NCBI GenBank assembly: GCA_002928875.1
Contig: PERO01000004.1
Location: forward strand, 62,001 to 126,000
Length of the DNA: 64,000 bases
Direction of reading: 5' to 3'
DNA from: Methylobacterium sp.
Lineage (GTDB): Bacteria; Pseudomonadota; Alphaproteobacteria; Rhizobiales; Beijerinckiaceae
The translations under genes were made by a program, and so were the position numbers. The notes under the pieces are model-generated. The model was not told where the DNA came from. It searched no databases and saw nothing but the letters and a program-made list of their open reading frames with translations. Positions 28,531-38,471 of this stretch are shown here, one piece after another. Each line of letters opens with the position of its first letter. Position 1 is the first letter of the stretch.

Positions 28531-29219
28531 AAATCGAGGTTGGTGTAGTGGGGCGCCGGAAGGATGCCCTTCATCCGGTCGGCCAGCAGGACGCGGAAGG
28601 CCGGCCGCGATTTCACGCGGGCGTACCAGCTTTTCGCGGCTTCGCTCGTTTCCCAAGGCACGTCCCCGAAATAATCCACGACCGAGAAATGCGCGGCGGC
28701 GGCGAGGTCTGCATAGGTCAGCCGGTCGCCTGCGAGCCAGTTCCGTCGCGCCACGAGATGCGCCACATACTGCAGGTGATAGCGGATATTCGCCAGGGAC
28801 GCACGGATGGCATTGGTGTTGGGCGCATCACCCGGAAAGGCCTCGGGGAAGTAGCGCTTGTAGGCCTTTTCGATGAGCACCAGCTCGCTCACCTCGTGAA
28901 AGAACTTGGCGTTGAACCAGTGGAGCAGCCGCCGCACCTCCACCCTCTCGCCGGGATTTTCCGGCAGCAGGCGGCGATCCCCCAGCACGAGGCCGCGCGT
29001 TTCATCCAGATATTCCGAAAGGATATCCGCGCCCGCCACCACCTGCCCGTCATGCTCCACGAGCACGGGCAGAAGCCCCGCCGGATTGATCGCGAGAAAG
29101 TCGCGCTCGCGGGAGAAGGGGCTCGTCTCGACGAGATCGGCTTCCATCTGCAATTCGCCCATGACCAGGCGGATGAAGCGCGAATGCGGGCAGAGCGGGA
29201 AATGATGAAGAACGGGCAT
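28527..29219 (-). CDS. fzlA: Glutathione S-transferase-fold protein, likely FtsZ-binding FzlA
   Basis: 230 residues, matching FzlA length. The N-terminal thioredoxin-like half begins MPVLHHFPLCPHSRFIRLVM and has the NPAGLLPVLVEHDG segment; the C-terminal helical half contains NWLAGDRLTYADLAAAAHFSVVDYF, and the chain ends in an extended acidic tail finishing NLDF. FzlA is a GST-like protein that binds FtsZ and supports constriction in alphaproteobacteria; it lacks typical GST activity. The neighbours queG and uppP match the arrangement I recall for rhizobial fzlA. A generic GST is the alternative. Confidence 0.72.
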   Translation of the reverse strand: MPVLHHFPLCPHSRFIRLVMGELQMEADLVETSPFSRERDFLAINPAGLLPVLVEHDGQVVAGADILSEYLDETRGLVLGDRRLLPENPGERVEVRRLLHWFNAKFFHEVSELVLIEKAYKRYFPEAFPGDAPNTNAIRASLANIRYHLQYVAHLVARRNWLAGDRLTYADLAAAAHFSVVDYFGDVPWETSEAAKSWYARVKSRPAFRVLLADRMKGILPAPHYTNLDF

Positions 29220-29393
29220 GGGTCCGGCGGGTTGAAGCCGTGAAACGGGCGGGAGAGGGGCGGCGCGAGCGTGCTCGGCCTGTCGCCCTTAAGATGGCGA
29301 GAACCGGTGCGTCGCTATAAAGGAGGCGCGCCCGCTTCTCAACCCCGGCCGATTCGCCTTGCTTGCCGGCCTCTCCCGCATGGTTTCCCGAAC

Positions 29394-30197
29394 ATGAATA
29401 CCGCGCTTGCGCTGAAGGCCGCTTTTCTCGGGTTCATCGAGGGGCTGACGGAATTCCTGCCGGTTTCCTCCACCGGGCATCTCATTCTCTTCGGGCATTA
29501 CCTGAAATTCGAATCCCCCGGCCACAGCTTCGAGGTGCTGATCCAGCTTGGTGCGATCCTTGCCATCCTCTCGGTCTATTTCGCCCGGCTCTGGGGGCTG
29601 GCGACCGGGATTTTCCACGACCGGCAGGCGCGGCTGTTCGTGCTGGGCGTGCTGATCGCCTTCCTGCCCGCGGCGGTGATCGGGGTGTTCGCCCATTCCA
29701 TCATCAAGGGCGTGCTGTTCAACCCCTTCGTCGTGTGCATCAGCCTGATTGCCGGTGGGCTCGTGCTGCTGGCGGTGGATGAAACGCAATTCGAGGTGAA
29801 GCACGAGGATGTCTCGACCTTCACCCCCGTGATGTGCCTCAAGATCGGGCTTTTCCAGTGCGTCGCGATGATCCCCGGCGTCTCGCGCTCGGGCGCGACG
29901 ATCGTGGGCGCGATGCTGTTCGGTGCCTCGAAGCGCGCGGCGGCGGAATTCTCCTTCTTCCTCGCCATGCCGACCATGGCCGGAGCCTTCACCTACGATC
30001 TCTACAAGAATCACAAGCTCCTGAGCTTCGAGGACGGCGCGGCGATCGGCATCGGCTTCGTCGTCGCCTTCATCACGGGATTGATCGTCGTGCGCGGTCT
30101 GCTCGGCTTCGTCACGCGGCACGGCTTCACGCCCTTCGCGTGGTGGCGAATCGTGGTGGGCTGCTTCGGCCTTGCGGCCTATGTCGTCTATGGCTGA
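29394..30197 (+). CDS. uppP: Undecaprenyl-diphosphatase UppP (BacA)
   Basis: Recycles undecaprenyl pyrophosphate to the monophosphate carrier for peptidoglycan and other envelope polymers. 267 residues, with about eight membrane segments. Family motifs are [20 protein letters not shown] near the N-terminus and [17 protein letters not shown], which supply the catalytic Glu, Ser and Arg. The start is ATG 29394; upstream in-frame codons overlap the fzlA promoter. It is divergent from fzlA and overlaps the nth 3' end by 10 bases tail to tail. Confidence 0.95.
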   Translation: MNTALALKAAFLGFIEGLTEFLPVSSTGHLILFGHYLKFESPGHSFEVLIQLGAILAILSVYFARLWGLATGIFHDRQARLFVLGVLIAFLPAAVIGVFAHSIIKGVLFNPFVVCISLIAGGLVLLAVDETQFEVKHEDVSTFTPVMCLKIGLFQCVAMIPGVSRSGATIVGAMLFGASKRAAAEFSFFLAMPTMAGAFTYDLYKNHKLLSFEDGAAIGIGFVVAFITGLIVVRGLLGFVTRHGFTPFAWWRIVVGCFGLAAYVVYG

Positions 30198-30889
30198 GGC
30201 CTGGGCTTTGCTTTCGGCGGGCTGGATTTCGGTTCGAATGCGCAGAGATCCGTGAGCGGGCAGCGCCAGCATTCGGGGCGCTGGGCCTTGCAGGTGTAGC
30301 GTCCGTGCAGGATGAGCCAGTGATGCGCGTGCATCCTGTAGGGCTCCGGCACCCGCTTTTCGAGGCCCGCCTCCACCTGTTCCGGGGTCTTGCCGGGCGC
30401 GAGCGGCAGGCGGTTCGACACGCGAAAGACATGCGTGTCCACCGCGAAGGTCGCTTCCCCGAAGGCCATGTTCTGCACCACATTCGCCGTCTTGCGCCCC
30501 ACGCCGGGCAGCGTCACCAGCGCCTCGCGATCCGCCGGGACCGCGCCGCCGAAACGTTCGATCAGCGCCTGTGAGAGCAGGATCACGTTCTTCGCCTTGT
30601 TGCGGAAGAGGCCGATCGTCTTGATGAAATCGCGCACGCGGTCCTCGCCGAGCGCCAGCATCTTTTCCGGCGTGTCGGCGATCGCGAAGAGGGGCCGCGT
30701 CGCCTTGTTGACTCCGGCATCGGTGGCTTGCGCCGAGAGCACCACCGCCACGAGCAAGGTGTAGGCGTTCACATGCTCCAGTTCGCCCTTGGGCTCGGGC
30801 TCGATCGCGTGCAGCCGGCGGAAGATCTCCACGACTTCGGCTGCCGCGCGCGGCTTCGGCCCGCGACCTTTCGTTCCGGCTTTCGCCAT
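30188..30889 (-). CDS. nth: Endonuclease III
   Basis: Bifunctional DNA glycosylase/AP lyase for oxidised pyrimidines, 233 residues from ATG 30889 with AAGGGG upstream. The helix-hairpin-helix motif [12 protein letters not shown] carries the catalytic lysine (about 133), and the catalytic aspartate is about 151 in FAVDTHVFR. The [4Fe-4S] ligands follow the C-x6-C-x2-C-x5-C pattern at about 200, 207, 210 and 216. The reading frame remains open upstream, but that part is antisense to the DUF2244 gene. Tail overlap with uppP suggests a shared end region. Confidence 0.95.
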   Translation of the reverse strand: MAKAGTKGRGPKPRAAAEVVEIFRRLHAIEPEPKGELEHVNAYTLLVAVVLSAQATDAGVNKATRPLFAIADTPEKMLALGEDRVRDFIKTIGLFRNKAKNVILLSQALIERFGGAVPADREALVTLPGVGRKTANVVQNMAFGEATFAVDTHVFRVSNRLPLAPGKTPEQVEAGLEKRVPEPYRMHAHHWLILHGRYTCKAQRPECWRCPLTDLCAFEPKSSPPKAKPRPQP

Positions 30890-30961
30890 GCCCCACCCCT
30901 TTTGCTGTCGCCGTTCCGCGCTATTCTCGTTGCAGATGCCGCTTCCTTGAAACCGCGCGAG

Positions 30962-31465
30962 ATGACGCAAGACAACCCGAAAAGCACGGATGACAACCGG
31001 GAATCCCCGGTCTTCGATGCGGTCATCACGCCGCATCGCTCGCTGTCGCCGCGCGGGCTGTTCTGGCTGATGGCGTTCCTGCTGTTTGTCACCACCGCGA
31101 TCTCGGTGCCGTTCTACCTGCTGGGAGCGTGGCCCGTTCTGGGTTTTCTGGGCCTTGATATCCTTATGATTTACCTCGCTTTTCGTTATCACAACGCCAC
31201 CGCACGGGCCTATGAGCAGGTCGTGGTGTCGCGCATCGAACTGCTGCTGCGCTCGGTGAGCTGGCGCGGGGTGGTGCGCGAGAGGCGGTTCAACCCCGCC
31301 TGGGCGCGGATCGAGCGCGAGGAGCACCCGGAATTCGGCACCGAGAAGGTGGAAATTGTCCAGGGCCGCGACCGCGTGGAAGTGGCGGCCGCCCTCGGCC
31401 GCGAGGAGCGGGGCGAATTCGCCGATGCCTTCCAGAAGGCGCTGGCCACGGCCAAGCGCGGCTGA
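30962..31465 (+). CDS. DUF2244 domain membrane protein
   Basis: 167 residues. A polar N-terminus is followed by two adjacent membrane segments (about 31-75: LFWLMAFLLFVTTAISVPFY and the segment from GAWPVLGFLGLDILMIYLAF), then a soluble C-terminal part with RIELLLRSVSWRGVVRERRFNPAWARIE and a basic end. This is the layout of DUF2244, a family widespread in alphaproteobacteria with no assigned function. It is divergent from nth across 72 bases; the Ada-like gene follows after 72 bases. Confidence 0.85.
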   Translation: MTQDNPKSTDDNRESPVFDAVITPHRSLSPRGLFWLMAFLLFVTTAISVPFYLLGAWPVLGFLGLDILMIYLAFRYHNATARAYEQVVVSRIELLLRSVSWRGVVRERRFNPAWARIEREEHPEFGTEKVEIVQGRDRVEVAAALGREERGEFADAFQKALATAKRG

Positions 31466-31537
31466 AAAGGCCCGTGAAATCGGGTGGTTTCGCCCCGGCC
31501 GATTGCCTAGTCTGGGCCTGGATTTCGGGAGTGCCCC

Positions 31538-32476
31538 ATGCTCGATCGTCTCGCTTCGACCCCGCTCGCCCTTGCCGGCTCGGATTACCGGCTCGTGCGC
31601 AATGCCATTCGCTTCATCTCCGAGGAGAGCCGCGACCAGCCCGGCATCGAGGCGATCGCCGATGCGGTCAATCTCTCGCCCGCCGAACTCACGGCCCTGT
31701 TCCGCCGCTGGGCCGGGCTCACGCCCAAGGCCTTCCTGCAGGCGGTGACGCTCGACCATGCGAAGCGCCTGCTGGACCAGGGACTACCGCTGCTCGAAGC
31801 CGCGCTGGAAACCGGACTTTCCGGGCCCTCGCGCCTGCATGATCTCTTCGTCACGCACGAGGCGATCTCGCCGGGTGAATACAAGAGTGGCGGCGAGGGT
31901 TTGCTGATCCGCTACGGCTTCCATGCCTCGCCCTTCGGCCTCGCGCTGGTGATGGCGACGGAGCGCGGCCTCTGTGGCCTCGCCTTCGCGGATGACGGCG
32001 CCCCCGACCTCTCCGGCTTCGACATCGCCGCGCCGCAGGCCGCGAAATCGCTGGCGCCCGAGATCGGCCGGATGGCCGCGCTGACGGACATGCAATCGCG
32101 CTGGCCCAGGGCCCGCTTCGTGGAGGATACGGCCTTCACCCTGCCGCTGGCCGAGCGGATCTTCCGCTCCGATCTCTGGTCGCCGGGCCAGCCTCTGCGG
32201 GTCTTTCTCATCGGCACGGATTTCGAGGTGCGGGTGTGGGAAACCCTGCTCGGCATCCCGATGGGCCGGGCCACGACCTACGGCACCATCGCCTGCAAGC
32301 TCGAGAAGCCGAGCGCGGCGCGCGCCGTCGGCGCGGCGGTGGGGCGCAATCCGGTTTCCTTCGTCGTGCCCTGCCATCGCGTGGTGGGCAAATCCGGTGC
32401 GTTGACCGGCTATCACTGGGGCCTGACCCGCAAGCGCGCCATGCTCGGCTGGGAAGCGGGGCAGGTGGGGGGCTGA
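31538..32476 (+). CDS. AraC-type HTH / O6-methylguanine-DNA methyltransferase fusion (Ada-like, no N-Ada domain)
   Basis: 312 residues. Residues ~15-105 form an AraC-type double helix-turn-helix (IEAIADAVNLSPAELTALFRRWAGLTPKAFLQ, then the ETGLSGPSRLHDLF element). Residues ~115-305 form the Ogt/MGMT domain with the active-site PCHRV motif (acceptor Cys), preceded by GRATTYGTIA and GAAVGRNPVSFVV. The zinc-binding N-Ada domain, whose Cys senses methylphosphotriesters and activates E. coli Ada, is missing. It should repair O6-alkylguanine, and its regulatory trigger, if any, must differ. Confidence 0.92.
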   Translation: MLDRLASTPLALAGSDYRLVRNAIRFISEESRDQPGIEAIADAVNLSPAELTALFRRWAGLTPKAFLQAVTLDHAKRLLDQGLPLLEAALETGLSGPSRLHDLFVTHEAISPGEYKSGGEGLLIRYGFHASPFGLALVMATERGLCGLAFADDGAPDLSGFDIAAPQAAKSLAPEIGRMAALTDMQSRWPRARFVEDTAFTLPLAERIFRSDLWSPGQPLRVFLIGTDFEVRVWETLLGIPMGRATTYGTIACKLEKPSAARAVGAAVGRNPVSFVVPCHRVVGKSGALTGYHWGLTRKRAMLGWEAGQVGG

Positions 32477-32505
32477 GGCGAGTGGGGCCTGCCCCCCCCT
32501 TTGGC

Positions 32506-32991
32506 TCAGCGCAGGACTTCGGTGATCAGCCTGACTTTCGGCCAGTTGGCTTCGCCCTTCGCGACATTGCCCTTGGCGTCGGCCTGGAACTTGTCACGGA
32601 AGACATCCGAGAAGTTGACGTAGAGTTTGCCGTCATTGATGGCGAAGGCATGGGGATCGACATCGGCCTTGTAGCCTTGCGAGGCTGCCCAGGCGCAGAA
32701 GCCCCCGAATTGCGGGACATATTTGGTCGGGTTGGCCAGGAAGGTCGCGCGATTGGCCTCGTTGGCAAATTCATAGATCGAGCCATCGTGCTGGGCGGTG
32801 ATGTTCGGCAAGCCCTTCACGGCCCGGTTCTCGGTGAAGTAACCGACGGGATCAAATCCGCGCAGGGCCAGACCGTAGGTTCGGTTGAACGAATAGTCTT
32901 CCTGGCCCTGCGCCACCGGGACAGCCAAGACGGCGAGAAAAGACGCGAATCCGAGGCTGACGGCCCGGCGAGGCAAGGAGCGAAGCGGCAT
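32506..32991 (-). CDS. Exported YHS domain protein
   Basis: 161 residues from ATG 32991 with CAGGAA upstream; an earlier ATG (33117) is rejected. A signal peptide (RSLPRRAVSLGFASFLAVLAV) ends near AQGQE. The mature part is a YHS domain: GFDPVGYFTENRAVKGLPNITAQHDGSIYEFANEANRATFLANPTKYVPQFGGFCAWAAS, split here as one fold with the conserved FGGFC. YHS domains are associated with metal binding; related proteins are secreted in proteobacteria. It converges on the Ada-like gene and diverges from the TRIC gene. Confidence 0.86.
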   Translation of the reverse strand: MPLRSLPRRAVSLGFASFLAVLAVPVAQGQEDYSFNRTYGLALRGFDPVGYFTENRAVKGLPNITAQHDGSIYEFANEANRATFLANPTKYVPQFGGFCAWAASQGYKADVDPHAFAINDGKLYVNFSDVFRDKFQADAKGNVAKGEANWPKVRLITEVLR

Positions 32992-33252
32992 GGGAGATTC
33001 CTGAAGGCTGCGGACCGACATCATGCCGGGTCCGGTAGGGCATCGACCGGTCCAGCGGGAGCGGTCGGCCTTTCCTTGCCGAGCCCGAGCTGCGCAAACA
33101 ATCGACGAAGTGCTCACAAATTAATCAAGATATTTTGACCGGCCCGGAGCGGATTCCGGATCCCCGGCTCGGCTGTTCAAGGCTCTGCTGTTCTGCTGTG
33201 GCTGTGCCGGTTTCGGCCTGCAAAGTACCCGGAATCATGCCATAGCTGAGGC

Positions 33253-33888
33253 ATGATCATTGCCGATATCCTCGCGGCGGCCGGGTGGCTCGGCCTCGTC
33301 GCCTTCGCCGTCTCGGGCGCGCTCGTCGCCTCGCGCAAGCAGATGGACATCATCGCCTTCGTGTTCTTCGGCACGGTGACGGCGATCGGCGGCGGCACGA
33401 TGCGTGATCTGGTGCTCGGCCACCCGGTTTTCTGGGTGAAGGACACCACGGCGCTGATCGTCTCGGCCATCGCCTCGGCGCTGACCTTCTTCGTGGCGCA
33501 TCTGCCGGAATCCCGGTTGCGCGTGCTGCTCTGGCTCGATGCCCTGGGCATGGCGGTGTTCTGCGTCGTCGGGGCCGCGGCCGGGCTCGATCACGGGCCG
33601 GTGGTGGCGGTCACCTGCGGGGTGATCACGGCGGTGGTCGGCGGTTTCATCCGCGACATGATGGGTGCGGAGGAGGCGGCGATCATGCGCGGGGAGATCT
33701 ATGCCTCGGCGGCATTTCTCGGCGCGCTCGTTTTCGTGTTGCTGCACGATGCGGTGGCGCGCGAGATCGCGGTGGTCGCGGGCACGTCGGCGGCCTTCGC
33801 GCTCCGGGGGGCAGCTTTGGCCTTCGGCTGGCGTCTGCCGGTGTACCGGGCGAAGCCCGGCCGCAGCCGCGAAGAAATCGGAATGTGA
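33253..33888 (+). CDS. TRIC/UPF0126 family cation channel-like membrane protein
   Basis: 211 residues with seven hydrophobic segments arranged as two related halves plus one. The first half has the family glycine motif AFVFFGTVTAIGGGTMRDLVLG, and the second half repeats it as VAVTCGVITAVVGGFIRDMM. Prokaryotic TRIC homologues form trimeric monovalent-cation-permeable channels; the physiological ion in bacteria is not settled. A 261-base region separates it from the YHS gene. Confidence 0.88.
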   Translation: MIIADILAAAGWLGLVAFAVSGALVASRKQMDIIAFVFFGTVTAIGGGTMRDLVLGHPVFWVKDTTALIVSAIASALTFFVAHLPESRLRVLLWLDALGMAVFCVVGAAAGLDHGPVVAVTCGVITAVVGGFIRDMMGAEEAAIMRGEIYASAAFLGALVFVLLHDAVAREIAVVAGTSAAFALRGAALAFGWRLPVYRAKPGRSREEIGM

Positions 33889-33907
33889 CATTTTGGCATC
33901 GTCCGCT

Positions 33908-33936
33908 CTTGTGAGCGGGAAGGCGGCTTCCTATAT
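33908..33936 (+). promoter_or_regulatory. RpoH (sigma-32) type promoter upstream of dnaK
   Basis: CTTG (33908-33911) and CCTATAT (33930-33936) are separated by 18 bases, close to the alphaproteobacterial heat-shock consensus CTTG-N17-CYTATNT. It is about 150 bases before the dnaK start. No CIRCE element (HrcA site) was found here, consistent with RpoH control of dnaKJ in this group. Confidence 0.6.
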
Positions 33937-33979
33937 CGCGGGCAGCAGGTTCCGATCACTGATCCCGTGACGGATTGCC

Positions 33980-34008
33980 TTGAATTGTTAACCAGGTTTC
34001 GGCCTAAA
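33980..34008 (+). promoter_or_regulatory. Possible housekeeping promoter of dnaK
   Basis: TTGAAT (33980-33985) and CCTAAA (34003-34008) lie 17 bases apart, nearer to dnaK than the RpoH-like site. The -35 is good and the -10 is weak (three of six). It could give basal expression. Confidence 0.3.
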
Positions 34009-34082
34009 GGGGCCGTCATCACTCCCTCCCCGGTTGCTTCGGGACCAGAGGAGGGTGCTCGCCGAAGCAGAGGAGCAGAATC

Positions 34083-35993
<1,911 letters not shown>

Positions 35994-36075
35994 TGAAGCA
36001 CTAAAGGTGGCGGCATGTCTTGAATCAGAGATTGCCGCCGCCTGTAGCCTGCGGTTCAATTGCAGAGCATGAGAT

Positions 36076-36501
36076 GTGTTCCAGAAAATGCGACCTCTTA
36101 GCAAAAAAGAAAAAGTAAAATATGTTGCTGAGCTTGTTTCAAGAAACGAGAAAATTCTTGCTGACCATCTAAAAAAAGACGATATTTTTTCTTTGAGAAA
36201 TTTCTCTTTTTACTTAAATGGGTTGGCTGAAGGGCTGAATTTTTCTGACAATATAGACAGAAATGCATATTGGGTGACAAGACATCTTCAAATGCTTTCT
36301 AAGTTAATTTTGAGATTTAAAGATACGGAAAACGAGTCCTACAAAGTCCTCGAGACTGCAGTATATCGGGAAAGTGAGCGCAATAGCGCGATAGGTCTCG
36401 TACTGAAAATTCGGTCGGAAATTAGCGACTGCTGGTTACTAGCGGGGCTTGGCGAGCCTCCTCTTTACCTCCCCGACCACCCGCTTGAAGGCGTAAACTG
36501 A
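36076..36501 (+). CDS. AT-rich orphan ORF inserted between dnaK and dnaJ
   Basis: Up to 141 residues from GTG 36076 (ATG 36088 is the alternative; neither has a strong ribosome site). I do not recognise the family. It looks soluble and mostly helical, Lys/Glu-rich at the start ([18 protein letters not shown]), with no membrane segment or clear catalytic motif. Bases 36090-36340 are strikingly AT-rich, using AAA, TTT and TTA codons rare elsewhere in the window, while the last ~60 bases return to local composition. The stop overlaps the dnaJ start (TGATG), so it is translationally coupled to dnaJ. Horizontal origin is likely. Confidence 0.65.
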   Translation: MFQKMRPLSKKEKVKYVAELVSRNEKILADHLKKDDIFSLRNFSFYLNGLAEGLNFSDNIDRNAYWVTRHLQMLSKLILRFKDTENESYKVLETAVYRESERNSAIGLVLKIRSEISDCWLLAGLGEPPLYLPDHPLEGVN

Positions 36502-37637
36502 TGTCCAAGCGCGACTATTACGAGGTTCTGGGTGTTGCGAAGAACGCGGATGATGCCGCGCTGAAAAGTGCCTTCCGCAAGCTCGCGATGCAGTATCACC
36601 CCGACAAGAATCCGGGCGATGCCGAGGCCGAACGGCGCTTCAAGGAGATCAACGAGGCCTATCAGGTCCTCTCCGATGGCCAGAAGCGCGCAGCCTATGA
36701 TCGCTTCGGCCATGCCGCCTTCGAGAATGGCGGCGGGGGTGGTCCCGGCGGCTTCGGGCCGGATTTCGCCTCGTCGATGTCCGATATCTTCGAGGATATC
36801 TTCGGGGATGTCTTCGGCAGCGGCGGCCGGCGCGGGGGCCAGCGCGGCCGCGAGCGCGGGGCTGATCTGCGCTACAACCTCGAGATCAGCCTCGAGGAGG
36901 CCTATTCCGGTAAGGACATGACCATCAAGGTCCCGACCGCGATCCTCTGCGAAGCCTGCTCGGGCACCGGCGCGAAGCCGGGTTCCAAGCCCAAGCCCTG
37001 CGGCACCTGCGGCGGCCTCGGCCGCGTGCGCGCCATGCAGGGCTTCTTCACCATCGAGCGCACCTGCCCCACCTGCCAGGGTCGCGGCGAGGTGATCGAG
37101 GACCCCTGCCGCGCCTGTTCGGGCGGGGGCCGCGTGACGCGCGACGTGACGCTGGCGGTGGAAATTCCCGCCGGGGTGGAAGATGGCACCCGCATGCGGC
37201 TCGCCGGCAAGGGCGAGGCCGGCGCACGCGGTGCACCGCCCGGCGATCTCTACATCTTCCTCTCGGTGAAGCCGCATGGCTTCTTCAGCCGCGACGGCGC
37301 GGATCTCTTCTGCCGCGTGCCGATTTCGATGGTGGCTGCCGCGCTCGGGACCGAGATCAAGGTGCCGACGCTCGATGGCCGAGAGGCGTTCATCAAGGTT
37401 CCCGAGGGCACGCAATCCGGCAAGCAGTTCCGCCAGCGCGCGAAGGGCATGCCGGTGCTTCGCTCGAAGGAGGTCGGCGATCTCTATGTGCAGGTTCTGG
37501 TGGAAACTCCGCAGAACCTCACGCGCCGCCAGCGCGAATTGCTGCAGGAATTCGAGAAGGATTCCTCCCACGCGACCTCGCCCGAATCGGCCGGTTTCTT
37601 CAGCCGCGTGAAGGACTTCTTCGGCGGCGCATCCTGA
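36501..37637 (+). CDS. dnaJ: Chaperone DnaJ (Hsp40)
   Basis: 378 residues. J domain with the HPD motif ([10 protein letters not shown]), a Gly/Phe-rich linker, four zinc-finger repeats of CxxCxGxG type ([32 protein letters not shown]) and the C-terminal substrate-binding domains. Stimulates DnaK ATPase and delivers clients. Its ATG is embedded in the stop of the AT-rich ORF; pmtA follows. Confidence 0.98.
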   Translation: MSKRDYYEVLGVAKNADDAALKSAFRKLAMQYHPDKNPGDAEAERRFKEINEAYQVLSDGQKRAAYDRFGHAAFENGGGGGPGGFGPDFASSMSDIFEDIFGDVFGSGGRRGGQRGRERGADLRYNLEISLEEAYSGKDMTIKVPTAILCEACSGTGAKPGSKPKPCGTCGGLGRVRAMQGFFTIERTCPTCQGRGEVIEDPCRACSGGGRVTRDVTLAVEIPAGVEDGTRMRLAGKGEAGARGAPPGDLYIFLSVKPHGFFSRDGADLFCRVPISMVAAALGTEIKVPTLDGREAFIKVPEGTQSGKQFRQRAKGMPVLRSKEVGDLYVQVLVETPQNLTRRQRELLQEFEKDSSHATSPESAGFFSRVKDFFGGAS

Positions 37638-37709
37638 GCGCGCAGCTTTCGGCCAGGCGAGTTTCGGCTCTGCCCTTGCCGGAAGGCGGTTAGGCGGCTA
37701 TGTCGTCTC

Positions 37710-38468
37710 ATGCCAGAAGCGCAACCGGGAGCGTGCCTGTTGACCGGCCTTCGCAAAGAAAACCCCTTTGACGACCTGCGGCGCACCAGCGAAAAACTGG
37801 TGGCGCGCCTCAAGGCCGAAGTGAAATCCGAGCCGCTTCAGGAATGGCAGCAGAAGGGCAAGAAGCTCGTCGCGAAGATCCATGCCGAGGTAAAACAGGC
37901 CAAGATCGATGACGACGCCCGGTTTCTGAAGACCTGGCTGGACAAGCCCCTCGTCACCGGCGCGGTCTATCCCTCCTCGAAAGCGCTGGCCCGCAAGATG
38001 GCGAGCTATGTCGACCCCGAGAGCCTTGGCCCGGTGGTCGAACTCGGCCCCGGCACGGGCCCGGTGACGGATGCGCTGCTCGCGCGCGGCATCGCCGAGG
38101 AACGGCTGGTGCTCGTGGAATTCAACCCCGAATTCTGCGCGCTGCTGGCGCGGCGCTATCCCAAGGCCACCATCGTGCAGGGCGACGCCTATGCGCTGGA
38201 AACCGTCGTCGCGCCGCATCTGAAGAAGCCGGCGGCCGCCGTCGTCTCCTCATTGCCGCTCTTCACCAAGCCCGAAAGGCTGCGGCTGGAGCTTCTGAAC
38301 CGGGCCTTCGGCCTGATGGTTCCGGGCGCCCCGTTCATCCAGTTCACCTATGCCACGGTCTCCCCGGTGCCGCGCAAGGGCGGGAGCTTCGAGGCGCATG
38401 TCAGCCCGCGCATCTGGAAGAACCTGCCGCCGGCCTGCGTGTGGGTCTATCGCCGCCTGCAGGCCTGA
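37710..38468 (+). CDS. pmtA: SAM-dependent phospholipid N-methyltransferase (PmtA-like)
   Basis: 252 residues. The SAM-binding motif I VVELGPGTGPVTDAL is at about 109-123, followed by LVLVEFNPEFCALLARRYP and VVSSLPLF, as in Sinorhizobium-type phosphatidylethanolamine methyltransferases that make phosphatidylcholine. The N-terminal ~65 residues are a charged Lys/Glu-rich extension, longer than usual; a later start such as TTG 37740 is possible. Position right after dnaJ matches rhizobial pmtA as I recall it. rRNA adenine methyltransferase-like proteins are the main alternative. Confidence 0.8.
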   Translation: MPEAQPGACLLTGLRKENPFDDLRRTSEKLVARLKAEVKSEPLQEWQQKGKKLVAKIHAEVKQAKIDDDARFLKTWLDKPLVTGAVYPSSKALARKMASYVDPESLGPVVELGPGTGPVTDALLARGIAEERLVLVEFNPEFCALLARRYPKATIVQGDAYALETVVAPHLKKPAAAVVSSLPLFTKPERLRLELLNRAFGLMVPGAPFIQFTYATVSPVPRKGGSFEAHVSPRIWKNLPPACVWVYRRLQA

Positions 38469-38471
38469 GGC

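Noticed and set aside
33889-34082. CIRCE element upstream of dnaK
   Set aside because: No TTAGCACTC-N9-GAGTGCTAA-like sequence found; an RpoH-like site fits better.
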